Below are positions 1 through 8,534 of a DNA stretch of 39,410 nt, piece by piece. A program made the position numbers and the translations under genes. Every line of letters begins with the position of its first letter. Positions within the stretch are counted from its first letter, which is position 1. Below the pieces are notes generated by a model. That model had not been told where the DNA came from. It was given only the letters and a program-made list of their open reading frames with translations, and did no database searches. The stretch comes from Clostridium sartagoforme AAU1 (lineage in GTDB: Bacteria; Bacillota; Clostridia; Clostridiales; Clostridiaceae). Where the stretch lies: positions 1 through 39,410 of the forward strand of contig NZ_ASRV01000165.1 in NCBI RefSeq assembly GCF_000401215.1. The letters run 5' to 3'.

Positions 1-1
1 A

Positions 2-23
2 ATGTAAACATTTAATATATAAT
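2..23 (+). promoter_or_regulatory. Putative operator and -10 box of the response regulator gene
   Basis: ATGTAAACAT at 2-11 has inverted arms (ATGT, two bases, ACAT) and is followed by TATAAT at 18-23. The same ten bases occur at 3925-3934 before the GH2 gene, and a close relative occurs at 6906-6914 before the GH1 gene. It may be the site of a local regulator, possibly the adjacent response regulator acting on itself. The sequence further upstream is outside the window, so the -35 region is incomplete. Confidence 0.4.
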
Positions 24-69
24 ATTACTATATATTAAATATAAAAGATATGCAATATAGGGAGGATAT

Positions 70-1305
70 ATGAAAATATTGGTGGTCGATGATGACAAAA
101 TAATTAGAATGGGATTAACTAAAATATTAAAAAGATTATTTGATCAACATGAGGTAGTTTCAGACTTCCAAAATGGATTAGTAGCGTTAGAATATTTAAA
201 AGAAAATAAAATAGATTTAGTTATTACAGATATAAAAATGCCAATAATGACAGGAGTGCAGTTAATAGAAAATGCTGTTTCTCAATTAGAGAATCCGCCT
301 ATATTTGTAGTATTAAGTGGTTATGATGAATTTACTTATGTTAGAGATACTATGAAATCAGGTGCGTTTAATTACTTATTAAAACCTATTAAACAAGATG
401 ACCTTAAAATGTTAATAGAAGAGGTAGAAGTTAAAATAAAAGAAAATGGTGAAAAAGAAAAAATTATAAATAAATCAATAGATATTTTAAAAAAGGATTT
501 CTTTAAAAATATATTATTCTCAAAAGGAGATACAAGTCCTAGGATTAATAAAATGTTACTTGAAAATATACAATTAAATGAGAACTATATTTATAAGATG
601 ATAATTATAGATAGGGATAAAAATAATGAAAGAGGATTAGTAAGTAATTTTATAAAAGATATAAGTGAAAGGTTTAAAGGTATTGAATATTTATCATTTA
701 ACTATGAGGATAATACATATATTATATTTTATTTAGATTCTAGTATAAATAATTGTATAGATAGGTTAAATGAATATATAGAAGAAAATGTAGATGTGTT
801 TATTGAAAATAATAAGAATGTATACATAGTTCAAGATATAGATAAAGTATGGAAACTTAAAGAACAATCTAAGGGATTTAGAAAATTAAAGACTACAATA
901 TCATCTAATGGTAAAGCTAAAAAGTATTTACTTAACTTAGAATATGATTTATCAACAAATGATAAAAGCGAAAGCAAAAAAACAAATTTAATAGCAATAA
1001 AGTTGGCCAAGCAGTACATAATTGATAATTTTAATAAGAACATAACTCTTAAAGAAGTAGCTGATAAAGTATTTTTAAGTCAAAATTACTTATCAGAATT
1101 ATTTAAAAAAGAAACAGGAGAAGGCTTTTATGATTTCTTATCAAGATACAGAGTAAATATTGCAAAAGATTTATTAACTAAAACTAATTTAAAGGTATAT
1201 GAAGTTGCTGAAAATGTTGGATATAGTGACTCAATAACATTTGGAAGAGCATTCAAGAAGATAACAGGTGAGACACCGAATAGCTTTAGAAATTGTAAGG
1301 AATAA
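70..1305 (+). CDS. YesN-type response regulator, AraC-family DNA-binding output
   Basis: This 411-residue protein has an N-terminal receiver domain (about 1-125) and a C-terminal AraC double helix-turn-helix (about 312-410). The receiver shows the acidic pair D7-D8, the phosphoacceptor D54 in the TDIKMP motif, S83 at the switch position and K105 in LLKP. The middle (about 130-300) is the variable linker typical of YesN regulators. The start is set by GGAGG at 61-65. Such regulators pair with YesM-type histidine kinases and activate sugar-uptake or glycosidase genes. No kinase is in the window; it may lie just upstream. The next gene encodes a sugar-binding protein, so this is likely the transcriptional arm of a carbohydrate-sensing system controlling the glycosidase genes up to 8386. 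The family call is secure; the target genes are inferred. Confidence 0.9.
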   Translation: MKILVVDDDKIIRMGLTKILKRLFDQHEVVSDFQNGLVALEYLKENKIDLVITDIKMPIMTGVQLIENAVSQLENPPIFVVLSGYDEFTYVRDTMKSGAFNYLLKPIKQDDLKMLIEEVEVKIKENGEKEKIINKSIDILKKDFFKNILFSKGDTSPRINKMLLENIQLNENYIYKMIIIDRDKNNERGLVSNFIKDISERFKGIEYLSFNYEDNTYIIFYLDSSINNCIDRLNEYIEENVDVFIENNKNVYIVQDIDKVWKLKEQSKGFRKLKTTISSNGKAKKYLLNLEYDLSTNDKSESKKTNLIAIKLAKQYIIDNFNKNITLKEVADKVFLSQNYLSELFKKETGEGFYDFLSRYRVNIAKDLLTKTNLKVYEVAENVGYSDSITFGRAFKKITGETPNSFRNCKE

Positions 1306-1343
1306 GTTAAGTAAATATTTTATTGTATGAAAGAGGTATATTT

Positions 1344-2651
1344 ATGAGGAAGAATACTAAGATAAAGACTATTGCTATTTTAGGTATTTTTGGAATTTGT
1401 GCTACAGTAGTATTATTAAATAATATTACTAAGGATGATAATATTATAATTGATGAAGAAAACACCATAAGTAAAGACTTAGAAGGAACAATAAGTTTCG
1501 TAAGTAATAGAACAGATAAAAGTGAAGAATTAAATCTGCTAATAGAAGAATTTGAAGAGTTACATCCTAAGGTAAAAGTTGATTTAGAACTAATAGGAAA
1601 TCCAGAAGAGATACTTCAAAGAAAGGCAACAGTACAAGATTTGCCAGACGTAACATTAGTGCCAGCATCAATAAAGACAAGCGAATATTATAAGTATTTT
1701 TTAAAAATAGATGATTTAGGGTTTGATGGGAGCAATACTTATAATAACGGTCTTGGTTTAGATGATAAGGGAGATATGTACGGATTAATGACATCTTTAA
1801 ATTGGTATGGAATTATATATAATAAAGAAATTTTTAAAGAACTAAATATTGATGCTTTGCCTACAACTAAAGAGGAGTTTTTTGAAATGTGTGAAATAAT
1901 AGATGAAAATGGAATAACACCTATTGCATTAAACTATAGAGATTCATGGAGAATAAAACCTTGGTTAGAAATAGTTCCTTATTTATTTGATGAATATTTA
2001 GAGGATAAAGTTATTAAAAATAACATGGATATATTAGATGAAAATAGTGGGATGTTTAAATCATTAGAATTTATAAGAAGTATTGTACAAAACGGATATT
2101 GTGAAGAGGATTTATTGAATTACCAATGGAATAAAGCTAAAACTGATATAAGAGATGGAAAAGTTGCTATGTTATTTTTGAGTTCTGATTTTAAATATCA
2201 ATTAAACGATATAGGTATGGAGATGGAGAAAATAGGCATGTTCCCATTTCCAGGGAGTGATAGTATAAAGGTTTTTGGAGATTATAAAATGGCTATATCA
2301 AAAGATACTAAACATCCAGATGTAGCAAAGGAATTTTTAAAATTTTTATTTGAAGATAGTAGATATGCAAATGCAGTGAATATAGTGTCTTCATTAAAGG
2401 ATAATGAGAAAAGTAAGGAATTTTTTAAAGAAATAGAGGAGTTTAATCTTCCTATTATAACTAATGATGGTACTTTAGAATCTAAATATTATGATAATGA
2501 GAATATACACTCAAAATATGATACTTTAAGAAGAACGGTTGGATTAGATTATCCTTTTGTGCAAAGGTATGTTATAGAAGATAACACAAAGGATATAATT
2601 GATGAAATTAATAAAAAGTGGAACGAGCTTGAAGGTGAAATAGTAGACTAA
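1344..2651 (+). CDS. Extracellular solute-binding protein, family 1 (sugar type)
   Basis: A 435-residue protein of the family 1 sugar-binding fold, with a long mature domain and the typical mid-protein pattern GLMTSLNWYGIIYNKE. I start it at ATG 1344, which has an AAGAGG ribosome site at the right distance; a TTG 21 bases upstream is in frame but lacks one. The N-terminus has one hydrophobic segment (about residues 8-25) containing a Cys, but the surrounding FGIC is a poor lipobox. The protein may therefore be anchored by an uncleaved helix rather than by lipid. The gene starts 38 bases after the response regulator and probably shares its transcript. No permease or ATPase genes follow, which is unusual for a transport binding protein and fits a sensing role, as in clostridial three-component systems. 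The ligand is unknown. Confidence 0.85.
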   Translation: MRKNTKIKTIAILGIFGICATVVLLNNITKDDNIIIDEENTISKDLEGTISFVSNRTDKSEELNLLIEEFEELHPKVKVDLELIGNPEEILQRKATVQDLPDVTLVPASIKTSEYYKYFLKIDDLGFDGSNTYNNGLGLDDKGDMYGLMTSLNWYGIIYNKEIFKELNIDALPTTKEEFFEMCEIIDENGITPIALNYRDSWRIKPWLEIVPYLFDEYLEDKVIKNNMDILDENSGMFKSLEFIRSIVQNGYCEEDLLNYQWNKAKTDIRDGKVAMLFLSSDFKYQLNDIGMEMEKIGMFPFPGSDSIKVFGDYKMAISKDTKHPDVAKEFLKFLFEDSRYANAVNIVSSLKDNEKSKEFFKEIEEFNLPIITNDGTLESKYYDNENIHSKYDTLRRTVGLDYPFVQRYVIEDNTKDIIDEINKKWNELEGEIVD

Positions 2652-2736
2652 TTTTAAGATTTTAAGATTAATTTTACAAAGATCAATGATGATTATAGAC
2701 AAGATATCTCTATGTATATATACTTATATCAAATAA

Positions 2737-2751
2737 TAGAAAACGTTTTTA
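2737..2751 (+). promoter_or_regulatory. cre-like catabolite-repression site
   Basis: TAGAAAACGTTTTTA contains the ten-base palindrome AAAACGTTTT (2740-2749). It fits the CcpA cre consensus with two mismatches at the edges. It lies directly upstream of the ribosome site of the ROK kinase gene, where bound CcpA could block transcription. This is a sequence match only. Confidence 0.4.
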
Positions 2752-2766
2752 GAGGGGGAAGTAGGA

Positions 2767-3672
2767 GTGAAAAATTATATAGTCTTTGATATAGGGGGCT
2801 CATCAGTAAAATGGTCTGTAATTAATAACGAAGGTATAATATTAATTAGTAGCAAAATAGGGATACCTGAAACTATAGAAGGATTTTTTTGTGAATTGTC
2901 TAGTAAGGTAAATGAACTAAAGGAGAAATATAGTCTAGAGGGTATTGCATTAAGTGCACCTGGAGCAGTAGATAATGAAACAGGAATTATTGGAGGGATG
3001 AGTGCATTACCTTACATACATGGGCCTAATTTTAAAGAAGTATTATATAAAATGATAGGGCTACCAGTTGAAATAGAAAATGATGCAAATTGTGCGGCAT
3101 TAGGGGAATGTTGGATTGGAGCAGCTAAGAATGAAAATGATTGTGCTTTTGTTGTTTGTGGAACAGGAATAGGTGGGGCGTTAGTAAAAGATAAAAAAAT
3201 ACATTCAGGTGTTCATAAACATGGAGGTGAATTTGGATATTGCTTAGTAGATATAGATGTTTATAATCAAAAATATTTATCATGGAGTAGTGCTGGTTCA
3301 ACTTTTGCGGTAAGCAAGTTTATTGCAGATAGAAAGGGAATAAGTATGGATAACTTCAATGGGGTAAAAGCCTTTGAGTTATATGATAATGGTGATGAAA
3401 TAGCAATAGAAGAAGTAAATAGATTTTTCAGATATATGGCTATAGGTATATATAATATTCAATATACCTATGATCCAGAGGTTATAATTTTAGGTGGTGC
3501 TATTTGTGAAAGAAATGGATTCTTAGAGGAAGTGAATAAGAAAATAGATGAAATTAAGAATTCTAATTCAGATGCTACAATAAGACCAGTAGTTAGGATT
3601 TGTAAGTATGGAAATGATGCAAATAAATTAGGAGCTTTATATAACTTTTTACAAAAACAAAATTTAATATAA
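2767..3672 (+). CDS. ROK-family sugar kinase, beta-glucoside kinase-like
   Basis: A 301-residue ROK protein that would phosphorylate a sugar or glycoside with ATP in the cytoplasm. Visible motifs are the phosphate-binding DIGGSSVK at residues 8-15, the catalytic-base Asp D106 in ENDANCAALGE, and GTGIGGALV near 136. The Cys-rich zinc motif of classical ROK glucokinases (CxCGxxGCxE) is absent; HGGEFGYCLVDID stands in its place. Some ROK kinases of the beta-glucoside kinase (BglK) type also lack it. The start is GTG 2767, after a G-rich ribosome site (AGGGGG or TAGGAG). A hairpin terminator follows. With the GH1 enzyme downstream, the likely pathway is phosphorylation of an imported beta-glucoside followed by hydrolysis. 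The exact substrate is not determined. Confidence 0.85.
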   Translation: MKNYIVFDIGGSSVKWSVINNEGIILISSKIGIPETIEGFFCELSSKVNELKEKYSLEGIALSAPGAVDNETGIIGGMSALPYIHGPNFKEVLYKMIGLPVEIENDANCAALGECWIGAAKNENDCAFVVCGTGIGGALVKDKKIHSGVHKHGGEFGYCLVDIDVYNQKYLSWSSAGSTFAVSKFIADRKGISMDNFNGVKAFELYDNGDEIAIEEVNRFFRYMAIGIYNIQYTYDPEVIILGGAICERNGFLEEVNKKIDEIKNSNSDATIRPVVRICKYGNDANKLGALYNFLQKQNLI

Positions 3673-3742
3673 GTATAAAGATTTATAGAAATAAATAGTA
3701 AAATAATTAAGAAATATTTTTAATATATAGCTTTGATAGAAG

Positions 3743-3782
3743 GTGTATAAGTAGATAATTTGATTTACTTATACACTTTTTA
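3743..3782 (+). terminator. Rho-independent terminator after the ROK kinase
   Basis: GTGTATAAGTA (3743-3753) pairs perfectly with TACTTATACAC (3766-3776), and a run of Ts follows. The rest of the 320-base gap 3673-3992 is AT-rich and holds the regulatory site described at 3909-3934. Confidence 0.85.
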
Positions 3783-3908
3783 AATTGTATTAATTTAAGG
3801 GAGTCTAAAAGATTTATACAAATATATACTTAAATCAAGAAAATATATACAAAAATAAAGTTTATATTAGTATAAGATTGAGTTTTGAGTTTTATAATTG
3901 TAAAGTAT

Positions 3909-3934
3909 AAAATAAGAAATTTCGATGTAAACAT
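3909..3934 (+). promoter_or_regulatory. Conserved upstream motif of the GH2 gene
   Basis: AAAATAAGAAA (3909-3919), a 5-base gap and ATGTAAACAT (3925-3934) precede the GH2 gene by about 60 bases. The arrangement AATAAGAAA-N5-ATGTAAA is repeated exactly at 6877-6897 before the GH1 gene, and ATGTAAACAT also stands at 2-11. It is probably an activator or repressor site shared by the sugar locus. Confidence 0.45.
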
Positions 3935-3992
3935 TTTAATAGGTTTTATGAAATTTTAGATGAGAATTTTATTATTTAATGGAGGAGAAGTT

Positions 3993-6705
3993 ATGGGCAA
4001 TATATCATTGCATGGAAAGTGGCAAGTGGAGTTAAAAGAAAATGCAGATGAAAAAATTTATGATATAGTTTTACCATCTACAACAGAAGAAAATAAAATT
4101 GGTAAAAAAATGAGAATCAAGAATTAGGATATTTAACTAGAAAATATTTATATAATGGAACTGCTATATATAGAAAATTTATAAATATAACTGAAGAATT
4201 CTCAGAAAAAGATTTAGAGCTATTTATGGAGAGAACCAAACCATCAAAGGTATATATTGATGGGATATTTATTGGGGAAAATAATAATACTATTATTCCT
4301 CAAAAGTATAAAATAAACCAATTATCTGTTGGGAAACATATATTAGAAGTTCATGTTAATAATGACTTATCTAACAATGAATATATACCAAAAGAAGTGC
4401 TGGATTCACATCAATTTACTGATAATACTCAAACTAATTGGAATGGTATTTTAGGAGAAATATATATAAGACCTTTGAACAAAGTATATATTGAGGAAGT
4501 AGTTTTAATAAATAATCATAATGAAAAAACAGTAGAAGTTGAAATTAAGATTAATAATGATTATAAGGAATATCAAAATATCGATGTTTTAGTAAATTTA
4601 AATGATAATAATAATGTTATCGGAGAGAAGAAATATAAAATTGAAGTTAAATCTGGAAAAAGCTTTTTAAAATTAATCTATGATGTAAATGATAATATTA
4701 GAAAATGGGATGAATTTAACCATAATATATATGATATTGAAGTAAAATTAAAGTGTCATGAGAAGATAATAGATAAGGTTAAGAAGAATATAGGCTTTTG
4801 TGATTTTAAGAGTATTGATGGAAGTTTTATTATAAATGGAATTAAAGGTAATTTGAGAGGAAAACATGATGCTTGTGTTTTTCCTATAACAGGATATGCA
4901 CCTATGAATGTAGAAAAATGGTGTTCAGTATTTAAAAAAGCTAAAAGCTATGGAATAAATCATTATAGGTTTCATACATGGTGTCCTCCAGAAGCTGCCT
5001 TTACAGCTGCTGATATTGTTGGAGTATATCTACAGCCAGAACTTGGCTTTTTTGCAACTAGACTTTATGACATAGAGGATGATGAATGTGACTTAAAAGT
5101 GCTAAATTATATAAAAAAGGAAGGAGAAAATATATTAAGAGAGTATGGAAACCATCCATCTTTTATAATGTTTGCAATTGGAAATGAGCTTCATGGAAAA
5201 AATAAAGCATTTGAAGATATAATTAGACATTTTAAAAAAGTTAGAAGAGATATATTATATACACAAGGTTCTAATAATAGATTTTATGATCCAAAGGTAA
5301 CTGTTGAAGATGACTTTTTTGTAACGACTACAACAAAACCTGGGGTTAGTATAAGAGGATCTATGTCTCATGCTGATAAACCTCTTGGACATATTCAAAC
5401 AGAGAAGGCTACTGGCACTGAAATAACTTATGAAAATGAATTACTAGATATAAATATTCCGGTAATAAGTCATGAGATAGGACAATATCAAATGTATCCA
5501 GATTACAGTGAAATAGATAAGTACACTGGAGTCGTTAGTCCAGAAAATTTAAAGATATTTAAGAAGAGATTAGAAGAAAAAAATTAGGTCATTTAGCAGA
5601 TAAGTTTTTTAAAGCATCGGGTGCATTAGCAACTTTATGTTATAAGGAGGAAATTGAAGCAGCAGAAAGGACTAAGAATTTAAGTGGATATCAATTACTT
5701 GATATACAAGACTTTCCGGGACAGGGAACTGCATTAGTTGGAATATTGAATTCATTTATGGAGTCTAAGGGAATTATATCAGAAGAGGAATGGAGAAGCT
5801 TCTGTAATAATACAGTATTACTAGCTAAATTTGATAAATATTCATGGACAAAAGATGAAATATTTAAATGTGATATTCTTTTGTATAATTACGGAGAAAA
5901 GGACTTTGTTAATGATGAAATATTAGTAAGTTTAATTTCAGATGGTAAAATTATTGATTCTAAAACAGTAAATATTAAATGTGCCAAAAGAGGAGATTTG
6001 TATGAACTTGGAGGTGTTGAGTTTAAGTTAGATAAGATAAAAACACCTTCAAAAGTAAACTTAAGCCTTAGTTTAAATGAGTATAGCAATATTTATTCGC
6101 TATGGGTATATGGTAGTGATAAAGAATATGCTAATGGAGAAGTTAATATAATTGAGTCTGATAAAGCTAATATAAATGATATAAAACTACAAATAAATAA
6201 TGGGAAAAACTCTCTTATTATAGCACCGAATATTAATAAAGAAAAAAGTGTAGATGGTTTTTTTGCATCGGATTTTTGGTGTTATCCAATGTTTGCTGGT
6301 ATATGTGAATCTCTTAATAAAGAAAAGGCACCTGGAACTCTAGGGATATTATGTAATGAAAATCATCCATGTTTTAATGAATTTCCAACAGAGTATTATT
6401 CTAATTGGCAATGGTGGCCTATAGTATATTATTCTCGTCCAATGATTTTAGATAATTTAGCCAATATAAAAGAGCCATTAGTAAGGGTTATTGATAATTT
6501 TGAAAGAAATAATAGCTTAGGAATATTATTTGAATGTAAGGTTGGGGATTCTAAGGTAATGGTGTGTTCCAGCGATATAATGAATAACTTGAACTATCCT
6601 GAGGTAAAACAATATTTAATTAGCATATTAAGTTATATGAATAGTGATAGTTTTGCTCCGAAAGAGGTATTAGATATAGATGATATATCTAATCTTATAA
6701 AATAA
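3993..6705 (+). pseudogene. GH2-family glycoside hydrolase, interrupted by two frameshifts
   Basis: Three reading-frame pieces (3993-4127, about 4110-5587 and about 5577-6705) together give a GH2 protein of about 904 residues. The order is an N-terminal sugar-binding domain, an immunoglobulin-like domain, a TIM barrel and a long C-terminal part. The barrel carries GNELHG, whose Glu (about residue 399 of the repaired protein) is the expected acid/base, and SHEIGQY, whose Glu (about 495) is the expected nucleophile. The motif WCPPEAAF is typical of some GH2 beta-galactosidase or glucuronidase relatives. Both breaks fall in runs of seven As (4104-4110 and 5577-5583), and one added A restores the frame in each case. 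Conservation across the breaks is good, so sequencing error is as likely as true loss. The start follows GGAGGAG. The substrate is unknown. Confidence 0.8.
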
Positions 6706-6707
6706 AA

Positions 6708-6760
6708 GGTTTTAAAATAGCTTAGATAAGTTATATAACTTTTTAAACTATTTTAAAATC
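6708..6760 (+). terminator. Hairpin after the GH2 gene
   Basis: An outer inverted repeat (GGTTTTAAAATAG near 6709, CTATTTTAAAATC near 6748) encloses a second palindrome, AAGTTATATAACTT (6728-6741), which runs into five or six Ts. Either may terminate transcription. The stems are very AT-rich, so the call is moderate. The rest of the gap to 6988 holds the GH1 promoter motif. Confidence 0.5.
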
Positions 6761-6876
6761 AGTAATTTATATGTACTAAAGAGATGATAAGTTACTAAAT
6801 ATATTAAATTACTTAGAATTTAGATATTAAAGATTTATATAAAATAGATAAACAGTTAATATGAATTATATGCAAA

Positions 6877-6927
6877 AATAAGAAAGTAATATGTAAATAT
6901 AGTAAGTAAACATTATCAATGTATAAT
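6877..6927 (+). promoter_or_regulatory. Putative promoter and regulator site of the GH1 gene
   Basis: AATAAGAAA (6877-6885), 5 bases and ATGTAAA (6891-6897) match the layout upstream of the GH2 gene. A further GTAAACATT lies at 6906-6914, and TATAAT at 6922-6927 is a good -10 box. There is no good -35 box, which fits an activator-dependent promoter. Confidence 0.45.
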
Positions 6928-6988
6928 GAAGATATGATATTTCTATTTAATATAATTAATAACGAACAGAGCTAAAGGAGAGGGAGTA

Positions 6989-8386
6989 ATGAGTAATAAG
7001 TATACATTTCCAGAAGGTTTTTGGTGGGGATCTGCAACATCTGGACCACAGTGTGAAGGAACATTTAATAAGCCACATAAAAGTGTATTTGATTATTGGT
7101 ATGAAGTAGAGCCAGAAGCATTTTTTGATAAAGTTGGACCAGGAGTTACATCTAATTTCTATAATAGTTATAAAGAAGACTTAGCTATGCTTAAGGAAAT
7201 TGGATTAAATAGTTTTAGAACATCTATTCAATGGACGAGACTTATAAAAGATTTGGAAACTGGAGAGCCAGATGAAGATGGAGTAAGATTTTATAATGAT
7301 GTTATAGATGAAACAATAAAAAATGGAATGATTCCAGTAATGAACTTACACCATTTTGATTTACCAGTTGAATTATATAATAAATATGGTGGATGGGAGT
7401 CAAAGCATGTAGTAGAGCTATTTGTTAATTTTGCTGAAACTGCATTTAAATTATTTTCAGATAGGGTAAAATATTGGACAACATTTAATGAACCAATGGT
7501 AGTAGTTGAAGGACAATACTTATATCAATTCCATTATCCAAAAGTAGTAGATGGAAGAAAAGCGGTTCAAGTATTATATAATATAAACTTAGCATCAGCA
7601 AAAGCAATTAAAAAGTTTAGAGAACTTAAATGTGAAAATAATGGAGGGAAAATTGGGATAGTTCTTAATTTAACTCCAGCATATCCAAGAAGTAATAGTG
7701 AAGAGGATTTAAGAGCATCAAAAATAGCAGACACTATGTTTAACTATTCATTCTTAGATCCAGCAGTAAAAGGAGAGTTTCCTGAACTTTTAGTAGAACT
7801 TTTAAGTAAAGATGGAGTGTTATGGGAATCTTCAGAAGAAGAACTTGAAATAATAAAGGAAAATAAGATTGACTTCTTAGGAGTTAATTATTATCAACCA
7901 AGAAGAGTAAAAGTTAAAGAATATGAATTTGATGAATCTAAGGGGTGGATGCCAGAAAAATATTTTGATTATTATGATATGCCTAATAAAAGAATGAATC
8001 CATATAGAGGATGGGAGATTTATCCTGAAAGTATGTACGATATTGCTATAAATATAAGGGATAACTACAATAACATTCCATGGTATATTTCTGAAAATGG
8101 AATGGGCGTTGAAGGCGAAGAAAAATATAAAAATGAAGATGGCTCAATTCAAGATGATTATAGAATTGAATTTTTAGAAGAACATTTACAATATTTACAC
8201 AAAGGAATAGAGGAAGGCTCAAATTGCTTTGGATATCATTCCTGGACTCCAATAGATTGTTGGTCTTGGAGTAATGCATATAAAAATAGATATGGATATA
8301 TTGCATTAGATTTGGATACTCAAAAGAAAACCATAAAAAAATCAGGCAAATGGATTAGAGAAGTATCAAAAAATAATGGATTTTAA
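6989..8386 (+). CDS. GH1 beta-glucosidase / 6-phospho-beta-glucosidase
   Basis: A 465-residue cytoplasmic GH1 enzyme of full family length. The N-terminus has the signature FPEGFWWGSATSGPQCEG. The acid/base is E168 in TFNEP and the nucleophile is E369 in ISENG. Near the C-terminus, WSWSNAYKNRYGY resembles the phosphate-binding loop of 6-phospho-glycosidases such as LacG. The Ser and Tyr are kept, but the usual Lys is shifted by one place. A phosphorylated substrate is therefore likely but not certain. The ROK kinase in the same locus, and the absence of a PTS here, suggest that the substrate is phosphorylated after uptake. The start has a GGAGAGGGAG ribosome site. The gene has its own promoter-like region and a strong terminator, so it is probably monocistronic. 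Confidence 0.92.
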   Translation: MSNKYTFPEGFWWGSATSGPQCEGTFNKPHKSVFDYWYEVEPEAFFDKVGPGVTSNFYNSYKEDLAMLKEIGLNSFRTSIQWTRLIKDLETGEPDEDGVRFYNDVIDETIKNGMIPVMNLHHFDLPVELYNKYGGWESKHVVELFVNFAETAFKLFSDRVKYWTTFNEPMVVVEGQYLYQFHYPKVVDGRKAVQVLYNINLASAKAIKKFRELKCENNGGKIGIVLNLTPAYPRSNSEEDLRASKIADTMFNYSFLDPAVKGEFPELLVELLSKDGVLWESSEEELEIIKENKIDFLGVNYYQPRRVKVKEYEFDESKGWMPEKYFDYYDMPNKRMNPYRGWEIYPESMYDIAINIRDNYNNIPWYISENGMGVEGEEKYKNEDGSIQDDYRIEFLEEHLQYLHKGIEEGSNCFGYHSWTPIDCWSWSNAYKNRYGYIALDLDTQKKTIKKSGKWIREVSKNNGF

Positions 8387-8403
8387 TAGCTAAAGTTTAA
8401 TTT

Positions 8404-8430
8404 AGGGGCGTCATAAGTGACAGCCCCTTT
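8404..8430 (+). terminator. Rho-independent terminator after the GH1 gene
   Basis: AGGGGC (8404-8409) pairs with GCCCCT (8423-8428), with GTCA and TGAC extending the stem inside, and TTT follows. It is one of the few GC-rich stretches in the window. Confidence 0.85.
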
Positions 8431-8534
8431 AAGTTTGTTTTAGCTTTGTTCTAAATATCTAAAATCTAAAAATATTTTTTAATAATCTTTATATAATCGC
8501 ATATAAATAACTCATAATATTATGGAGGGTAATT

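Noticed and set aside
3925-3934. cre (CcpA) site
   Set aside because: ATGTAAACAT lacks the central CG needed for cre; treated as a separate motif.
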